A stretch of DNA of 64,000 nt from Brevinema andersonii (GTDB taxonomy: Bacteria > Spirochaetota > DYKD01): positions 1 to 64,000 of the forward strand of contig DYKD01000007.1 in NCBI GenBank assembly GCA_020722765.1. Direction: 5' to 3'. Under the pieces are notes generated by a model. The model was given only the letters and a program-made list of their open reading frames with translations. It ran no database searches and was not told the origin of the DNA. The stretch's first letter is position 1; every line of letters starts with the position of its first letter. The position numbers and the translations under genes are program-made. This document shows, piece after piece, positions 57,621-64,000 of this stretch.

Positions 57621-60260
57621 ATGAAAAATATAATAATAAAAAACAAATTCTATCATTCACTTGTCCTTTACTTCCTCATTGTGCTATCATTCATCTTAGC
57701 TGTGTTTTTGCTTAAACCTCACAAATCAGGAGTTTTGGATAATTTTGACATTACTGCTGGTGTTGAGCTTATCAAATTGAAGGATGGGATGACCATCATC
57801 CTGAAAAATGATCCTAATGCCAAAACCACGGCTGTGCGTGCCTATTTTAGGGCAGGCAGTATTTTTGAAAGTGATTATCTTGGAAGTGGAATCGGGCATC
57901 TTATTGAACACATGCTTTTTAAAGGGACTGACCGTTACAAAGTCGGTGAAATCAGCAAAACCATGCAGTCTCTGGGTGGACAAGAAAACGCATATACTTC
58001 CTTTGAAAATGTCTGTTATCACGTTTCAGTACCTGCGGAGAATTCTGTCAAAGCTGTTTCTATCATGGCGAATGCGGTTTTTCATTCATCTTTTGATCCT
58101 CATGAACTGGAAAAGGAAACAAAGGTTGTCCTCAATGAATTGAAAATGGGGGATGATGATCTTGACAGCTCTTTGACTGAGCTTTTTTTTAATGAAACAT
58201 ACTTGAGGCTCCCTTATAAATATCCGGTCATAGGGATTGAATCCATCCTTCGCGGAATTACCCGTACGGATATTCTTGATTATTATCATAAACGGTTTGT
58301 TCCTGAAAATTCTGTTTTTGTCTGTGTTGGTAACTTTGACAGGGATCAGGTCATTAAGGCGATTACAGATGAGACAGCAAGGTTGATCCATCGCTCTTCC
58401 CCTGATACTGCCTTTGAACCCGAACCTGAACAGCTTGCATTCAAATATGTTGAACAGTTCAGAGAAGATGCCGTCACGACAAGGTTGATTGCTGGGTATA
58501 AGACAATAGGCCTTCTCCATTCTGATCTTTATGCGTTGGATCTTCTGTCTTCCATGTTGGGAGGAGGGCAGGTTTCAGTCCTTAACAAAATAATGAAAAA
58601 AGAGAAGGGGCTTGTCCAGGATGTTTCAGCTTTTTCTTATACACCGTCATTGCAAGGTGTATTTGGATTCAGCCTTTCCCTGCCTGATGAAAAAATGGCG
58701 AAAGCTACAAATGAACTTTTTAGGATTATTGATCATTTGCCTTCCTATCTGAAAAAATCTGATATGGAACGGGTCAAAAAACAGGTTCTCGCTGATACCA
58801 TTGCCAATCTTCAGACTGTTGAAGGGCAGGCTGCCCGTTTGGGTAATGATTTTGTCAATTCAGGAGATATTCATTTTTCGGCTGTATATGCAAAGCGTAT
58901 GAGTGAGGTCACACTTAAAGATCTGGAACGTGTCTGGAAACGATATTTTCATAAGGATGCCATGACAGTTACAGCTATCAGGCCTTTGACTTCAAAATCG
59001 ACCCAACAGCTTGCGAAGAAAGAAGGACTCAAAAATCTGCCAATGGAGAAACGTATCCTTAAGAATGGTCTGCGTATAGTATTCATTGAAAAGAAAGGTC
59101 TTCCGCTTATAAATATGAAATTTCTCACTTCAGGAGGACTCCTTCTTGATTCAATACCAGGAATTGGAAGATTTGTAAATGAAATGATTTTGAAAGGATC
59201 AAAAAAATATCCAGGAGTTTCACAATTTCAGAAAATAGAGAGTACAGGTGGCTGGATCGCTAATTATTATGGAAATAACTCCGCAGGCGTGACAGTGAAT
59301 GTTTTGGATAGATATCTTGACATAGGGCTGGATGTCCTTTTCGATTCTGTTCAGAACGCTTTATTTTCAAAAAAGGAGTTTGAAGCTCTTAAAGTCGACA
59401 CATTGCAAGCCATCCAAAATCAGAATGAAGATGTTTTTACTGAAGGCATCAATCTCCTGAAAAAAACGATGTTTGGGGATCATCCTTACGCCTATTCAAG
59501 ACTGGGAGTCACTACAGCCATCTCTCAAATGAAAAAAAGTGATGCTGAAAAATATTACAAGGACAATTACAATTCCAGTAATTCTGTCCTTGTCATTGTC
59601 GGGGATCTGTCGGAAAAACAGAAAAAGAATGTAATGGCTAAGTTTTCATCATTTAGAAGAGGAAATAGGAAAGTTGATTCCGCTCCTGAAGTCATTCCCC
59701 TTCAAATGAACAAAATGGTAATAAAGACAAATAATAAGAACAGGTCGATTGTCCTGCTTGCTTATCCCATCCCTCCCTTGGTCAATGATTCACGATATGC
59801 AATTGAAGTCTTGGATGGCATTATTTCTGGTCTGGGGTCTAGGCTGTTTTATCAGCTACGTGATATAGAGCATCTTGGCTATAATGTCGGGACAACCCCG
59901 GTTCTCCTTCTTAAGGACGGACTCCTGCTTTTTTATATTGGTACTTCAAAACCGTTGATTGAAAAAGCGCAACAGGGTCTTTTCAGGGAAATAGGGAAGT
60001 TTAATACATTGACAGATGAGGAGATGGCAGCATCAAAGAAAAGTCTGATTGCTGAATACAGAAAAAATTCCCAGGCTTATGATTCCTTGGCATTGAATGC
60101 GGGATTATTTGAATTGTATTATGATGATATCAAACTTTATGATTCCTATGAATCAAAGATAAATGACTTGTCCAAAGAGCAGATTCTAAACCAGGTTTCC
60201 AGCATATTTTCAAAGCCGTTTGGACTTGTGATTATGGAAGGACGGGCAGGTGAGAAGTAG
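57621..60260 (+). CDS. M16 family zinc peptidase, two fused halves, N-terminal membrane anchor
   Basis: HxxEH in GSGIGHLIEHMLFKGTDRY; second half without HxxEH (GIGRFVNEMILKGSKKYPG). Confidence 0.92.
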   Translation: MKNIIIKNKFYHSLVLYFLIVLSFILAVFLLKPHKSGVLDNFDITAGVELIKLKDGMTIILKNDPNAKTTAVRAYFRAGSIFESDYLGSGIGHLIEHMLFKGTDRYKVGEISKTMQSLGGQENAYTSFENVCYHVSVPAENSVKAVSIMANAVFHSSFDPHELEKETKVVLNELKMGDDDLDSSLTELFFNETYLRLPYKYPVIGIESILRGITRTDILDYYHKRFVPENSVFVCVGNFDRDQVIKAITDETARLIHRSSPDTAFEPEPEQLAFKYVEQFREDAVTTRLIAGYKTIGLLHSDLYALDLLSSMLGGGQVSVLNKIMKKEKGLVQDVSAFSYTPSLQGVFGFSLSLPDEKMAKATNELFRIIDHLPSYLKKSDMERVKKQVLADTIANLQTVEGQAARLGNDFVNSGDIHFSAVYAKRMSEVTLKDLERVWKRYFHKDAMTVTAIRPLTSKSTQQLAKKEGLKNLPMEKRILKNGLRIVFIEKKGLPLINMKFLTSGGLLLDSIPGIGRFVNEMILKGSKKYPGVSQFQKIESTGGWIANYYGNNSAGVTVNVLDRYLDIGLDVLFDSVQNALFSKKEFEALKVDTLQAIQNQNEDVFTEGINLLKKTMFGDHPYAYSRLGVTTAISQMKKSDAEKYYKDNYNSSNSVLVIVGDLSEKQKKNVMAKFSSFRRGNRKVDSAPEVIPLQMNKMVIKTNNKNRSIVLLAYPIPPLVNDSRYAIEVLDGIISGLGSRLFYQLRDIEHLGYNVGTTPVLLLKDGLLLFYIGTSKPLIEKAQQGLFREIGKFNTLTDEEMAASKKSLIAEYRKNSQAYDSLALNAGLFELYYDDIKLYDSYESKINDLSKEQILNQVSSIFSKPFGLVIMEGRAGEK

Positions 60261-60489
60261 TTTTTTACCGCTATTCATATTTCTTTTCATTGTCATGATG
60301 GTACTTGGCCTGGTTTTTAAGGCTTTTTTATGGTTATTCATACTTGCAGTCAAATATTGGTATATCGTAGCAGCTTTGATTTTTGTATTCATGCTTTTGG
60401 ACATTATCAGGAAAAAGAAGAAAGAAGAGGATTCAAAAGATTATATTGAAACACAGTATCGTGTGGTTGATGATGATGAGGTAAAATGA
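60250..60489 (+). CDS. small membrane protein
   Basis: 79 aa with two hydrophobic helices; GTG start overlapping the M16 stop. Confidence 0.55.
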   Translation: MRSSFLPLFIFLFIVMMVLGLVFKAFLWLFILAVKYWYIVAALIFVFMLLDIIRKKKKEEDSKDYIETQYRVVDDDEVK

Positions 60490-60492
60490 TAT

Positions 60493-60684
60493 ATGGATGA
60501 GCAGCAGCTATTGTCACATGCACAGCGGGAACACTCCTATTTCGAATGGATGTTTACGCTTGATAACATAAATCTTACTGGAAATTTTTTCTGTATAAAA
60601 GATATCCGTGAGATTGTATATATCCTTTTTTATGACAAGATCAATCTGGAACTGACAAAAGAAAAAAATAAAGGGTCCGTATGA
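60493..60684 (+). CDS. short hypothetical protein translationally coupled to lepA
   Basis: 63 aa; stop overlaps the lepA ATG by 4 nt (atga at 60681-60684). Confidence 0.5.
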   Translation: MDEQQLLSHAQREHSYFEWMFTLDNINLTGNFFCIKDIREIVYILFYDKINLELTKEKNKGSV

Positions 60685-62465
60685 ACCATATCCGCAATTT
60701 TTCAATCATTGCTCATATTGACCATGGGAAATCAACCTGTGCGGACAGGCTTCTGGAAATAGGCGGACTTGTTGATAAGGATGACAAGGTGACGCAGGTT
60801 CTTGACAACATGGAACTTGAAAAAGAACGTGGAATAACAATCAAGTCACAGAATGCCACATTTGATTATGTTTTGGATGGGGAAAACTATACTTTGAACC
60901 TCATTGATACCCCAGGACATATTGATTTCAATTATGAAGTGTCGCGAAGCTTGAAAGCCTGCGAAGGTGTGATTTTGCTTGTGGATTGCACACAGGGAGT
61001 TCAAGCGCAGACTTTGGGAAATTACAATCTTGCAGCTGAAAACAAGCTCGAAGTCGTTGCTGCCATAAATAAGGTGGATCTTCCCATCGCTGAAATTGAC
61101 AAGACACTTGCTGAAATAGAAGAGGCTTTTATTATTCCCAAGGAAGAGGTCTTGCAAATCAGTGCAAAATCCGGTCTTGGTGTGGAAGAACTTCTTCATG
61201 CAGTCATCAAACAAATTCCTCCGCCCACAGGTGACCCGGGAAAACCTTTGAAAGCCCTGATTTTCGATTCACAGTATGATACTTACAGAGGAGCCGTCAT
61301 AAAAGCCCGCGTATTTGATGGTGAACTCAAAGCAGGAGACCAGATCATCATGATGTCCACTGGACAAAAATATGATGTGACTGAAGTCGGTATCTTCCAG
61401 ATCAAGATGCAGAAAAAAGAAAAACTTTCTGCAGGAGAAGTCGGTTATGTTATTGCTGGAATAAAGGATATTTCCGATACTAAAATCGGGGATACCATCA
61501 CTCATGCCTTTCGTTCTTGTGATGAGGCTCTTCCTGGCTTCAAGGATGTCAAACCCACTGTGTTTGCAGGAATTTATCCGGTCAGTGCTGAAGAGTATGA
61601 GCTCCTTTCAGACGCACTTCAAAAACTCAAACTTAATGATGACTCTCTCACATTCCGTCCAGATAATTCAGTCGCTTTGGGATTTGGTTACAGGTGTGGG
61701 TTCCTCGGTCTTCTTCATATGGATATCATACAGGAACGGTTGCGCCGTGAATTCAACATCAACATCATCTCGACAGCACCTAATGTCGTTTATAGGATCA
61801 CTCCACAAAACAAGGAATCCTATGAAATCCATAATCCTAGTGAGTTCCCTGATGATAAGCTGGATAAGACGGAAGAGCCTTATATCCGTGCGACAATCAT
61901 TTCTCCTTCTGATTATATTGGTAACATCATGAAACTGATAGATGAATACCGTGGGATTTTTTTGGAAACAACATATCTGCATCCGACAATCGTCAAGATC
62001 ACTTCTGAACTTCCATTTTCAGAGATTGTCTATGATTTTAATGACAGGCTCAAATCACATTCAAGAGGGTACGCTTCTTTTGATTATGACCTGATTGGAT
62101 ACAAGGAATCCCATCTTTCACGTATAGATATCCTGGTGAATACCAGTGTAGTGGATGCGCTTTCCCTCATTGTCCATCGGGACAAGGCCTATGAAAAAGG
62201 CAAGGTTGTTGTAGAAAAACTTCGCAAAGCCATTCCCCGTCAGATGTTTGATGTCCCCATCCAGGCTGCAGTAGGTGGTAAGATTATAGCGCGGGAGACC
62301 ATCAAAGCCCTGAGGAAAGATGTTCTTGCCAAATGCTATGGTGGCGACATTTCCAGAAAGCGGAAACTATTGGAAAAGCAGAAAGAAGGCAAGAAGAGGA
62401 TGAAGAAAGTGGGAAGTGTGGATATCCCGCAGGAGGCTTTCCTTTCGATATTGGAGAGGGAATAG
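60681..62465 (+). CDS. lepA: elongation factor 4
   Basis: RNFSIIAHIDHGKSTCADRLLE; TLNLIDTPGHIDFNYEVSRSLKACEG; C-term KCYGGDISRKRKLLEKQKEGKKRMKKVGSVDIPQEAFLSIL. Confidence 0.97.
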   Translation: MNHIRNFSIIAHIDHGKSTCADRLLEIGGLVDKDDKVTQVLDNMELEKERGITIKSQNATFDYVLDGENYTLNLIDTPGHIDFNYEVSRSLKACEGVILLVDCTQGVQAQTLGNYNLAAENKLEVVAAINKVDLPIAEIDKTLAEIEEAFIIPKEEVLQISAKSGLGVEELLHAVIKQIPPPTGDPGKPLKALIFDSQYDTYRGAVIKARVFDGELKAGDQIIMMSTGQKYDVTEVGIFQIKMQKKEKLSAGEVGYVIAGIKDISDTKIGDTITHAFRSCDEALPGFKDVKPTVFAGIYPVSAEEYELLSDALQKLKLNDDSLTFRPDNSVALGFGYRCGFLGLLHMDIIQERLRREFNINIISTAPNVVYRITPQNKESYEIHNPSEFPDDKLDKTEEPYIRATIISPSDYIGNIMKLIDEYRGIFLETTYLHPTIVKITSELPFSEIVYDFNDRLKSHSRGYASFDYDLIGYKESHLSRIDILVNTSVVDALSLIVHRDKAYEKGKVVVEKLRKAIPRQMFDVPIQAAVGGKIIARETIKALRKDVLAKCYGGDISRKRKLLEKQKEGKKRMKKVGSVDIPQEAFLSILERE

Positions 62466-62501
62466 TTATAAAATGAAGTTTAAAATTAAAGGTGATTATC
62501 T

Positions 62502-63572
62502 ATGAAAATTCTTGTCACTGGTGGTGCTGGTTTTATAGGCAGTAATTTTATCCTTAGTATGTTAAAGAAATACGGTCAGAAGAATTTATACGTCAACTTA
62601 GATAGTTTAACATATGCAGGGAACCTCGACAACCTGTCGGCTATTAACAGGAACAAATATCATGTCTTCGTAAAGGGTGAAATAACAGATAAAAAGCTGG
62701 TGGACTCCCTTTTCAACAAGTATCAATTTGATGCTGTAGTTAATTTTGCGGCAGAATCGCATGTTGATAGATCCATTTTAGACCCTCAGATTTTTCTTAA
62801 AACAAATATTCTTGGTACAGAAACATTGCTTTCTACTGCAAAAAAACATTGGAAAACAGGGGAGCATTGGAAAAAAGGTGTCAAATTTCTACAGGTTTCT
62901 ACAGATGAAGTGTATGGTTCTTTAGGTAAAAAAGGCTACTTTACAGAAAAAACACCACTTGATCCACATAGCCCTTATTCCGCTTCCAAAGCTTCAGCAG
63001 ATATGATTGTCAGGGCTTTTAATGATACGTATGGAATGCCTGTCAATATTACTAGATGTTCAAACAATTATGGACCATTCCAATTTCCAGAAAAACTGAT
63101 ACCCCTGATGATAAACAATGCATTAAATCATAAGAGCCTTCCTGTTTATGGAGATGGCAAGAATGTCCGTGATTGGTTGTATGTTGAAGACCATTGTGAG
63201 GCGATTGATCTCGTCCTAAAAAAAGCGAAACCAGGAACTACATATAATGTTGGAGGAAGCAATGAACGGGAGAATATTTTCATTGTAAAACTTGTATTAA
63301 AAACACTCTCCAAATTGACAGGAGATAAGGATATTAATGAATCATTGATAACTTATGTGAAAGATCGTCTTGGACATGATAGACGTTATGCCATCGATGC
63401 CTCTCTTATCAGGAAAGATCTTGGTTGGAAACCAAAGGTCATGTTTGAACAAGGAATTGTAAAAACAATAAAATGGTATCTGAATAATAAAAAATGGTTG
63501 GATAATGTCATTTCTGGAACTTATATGAGTTTTTACCAGAAAAATTATTTCAATAGAAAAAGAATTCACTGA
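62502..63572 (+). CDS. rfbB: dTDP-glucose 4,6-dehydratase
   Basis: MKILVTGGAGFIGSNFILSML; FAAESHVDRSI; STDEVYGSLG; YSASKASADM; RCSNNYGPFQFPEKLIP. Confidence 0.95.
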   Translation: MKILVTGGAGFIGSNFILSMLKKYGQKNLYVNLDSLTYAGNLDNLSAINRNKYHVFVKGEITDKKLVDSLFNKYQFDAVVNFAAESHVDRSILDPQIFLKTNILGTETLLSTAKKHWKTGEHWKKGVKFLQVSTDEVYGSLGKKGYFTEKTPLDPHSPYSASKASADMIVRAFNDTYGMPVNITRCSNNYGPFQFPEKLIPLMINNALNHKSLPVYGDGKNVRDWLYVEDHCEAIDLVLKKAKPGTTYNVGGSNERENIFIVKLVLKTLSKLTGDKDINESLITYVKDRLGHDRRYAIDASLIRKDLGWKPKVMFEQGIVKTIKWYLNNKKWLDNVISGTYMSFYQKNYFNRKRIH

Positions 63573-63584
63573 AAAGAGGTTTAT

Positions 63585-64000
63585 ATGGAATTTGTTGAAG
63601 GCATTATCCACGATGTAATTGTCAAAGAGGTTAAACCGTATGTGGATTCACGGGGCTCTTTGGCAGAAGTATGGCGCGAGGATGAGATGAGAAATATCGT
63701 CAAGCCTGCCATGAGTTATATCTCTTACACGAATCCTGATACGGCACGAGGTCCTCATGAGCATGTAACTCAGACGGATTATTTTGTTTTTTTGGGTTCT
63801 TCAGAATTCGAGGTCAGGTTATGGGATAACCGTAAAGCTTCTCCCACCTTTGGTAAAAAGATGATTTTTATCTGTAAAAAAAAGGAAATCAAGGTGGTGA
63901 CTGTGCCACCTGGAGTCATTCATGGGTATAAGAATATAGGCAAAGAAATGGGACTGATAATCAACCTGCCGGACCAATTATATGCGGGAGAGAATAAGAA
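63585..64000 (+). CDS. dTDP-4-dehydrorhamnose 3,5-epimerase-like protein, truncated by the window end
   Basis: MEFVEGIIHDVIVKEVKPYVDSRGSLAEVWREDEM...SYISYTNPDTARGPHEHVTQTDYFVFLG...VTVPPGVIHGYKN; follows rfbB. Confidence 0.85.
   Translation, partial: MEFVEGIIHDVIVKEVKPYVDSRGSLAEVWREDEMRNIVKPAMSYISYTNPDTARGPHEHVTQTDYFVFLGSSEFEVRLWDNRKASPTFGKKMIFICKKKEIKVVTVPPGVIHGYKNIGKEMGLIINLPDQLYAGENK

Noticed and set aside
1-64000. CRISPR arrays, rRNA or tRNA genes, prophage, intact transposons, known defence systems
   Set aside because: No regularly spaced repeats, cas genes, rRNA/tRNA-like segments, integrases or transposase ORFs were recognised on either strand.

Overview
This is a 64 kb, fairly AT-rich bacterial chromosomal segment that looks almost fully coding. 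It appears to be mostly housekeeping genes arranged in short operons. In order, the main contents are: etfB-etfA-acyl-CoA dehydrogenase; a 10-repeat PEGA protein; murI, cimA and lysC on the minus strand; an XRE/cupin regulator; a trans-envelope cluster at 11.7-17.7 kb (HTH regulator, LolA-like carrier, predicted outer-membrane beta-barrel, LolD-like ATPase, two FtsX/MacB-type permeases); a large BNR/LysM-like secreted protein; aconitase; a TIGR01212-type radical SAM protein; PBP4-type carboxypeptidase; a spermidine-synthase-like membrane protein; folA; a decayed ABC-F gene; an RlmD/TrmA-family methyltransferase; carA-carB; an orphan groES; a divergent pair of uncharacterised genes (one with a GHKL/HATPase domain); gatB; dnaE; purQ-purL and a tandem-PurS protein; a V/A-type ATPase operon (E-DUF2764-A-B-D-I-K); a degenerate double-receiver protein; a fused M16 peptidase; lepA; and rfbB-rfbC running off the window end. 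The V-ATPase gene order resembles those of Spirochaetes, Bacteroidetes and Chlamydiae, so a spirochaete-like Gram-negative is plausible, but the taxon is not established. I saw no CRISPR array, rRNA, tRNA, prophage or intact transposon. I found no clear-cut new defence or mobile system. The best leads are the 11.7-17.7 kb envelope cluster, the 37.6-39.9 kb divergent pair of unknown genes, the predicted Na+ specificity of the ATPase K ring, the tandem PurS protein, and two gene relics that the ORF track does not label (a GT9 fragment next to a palindrome, and a deleted ABC-F gene).
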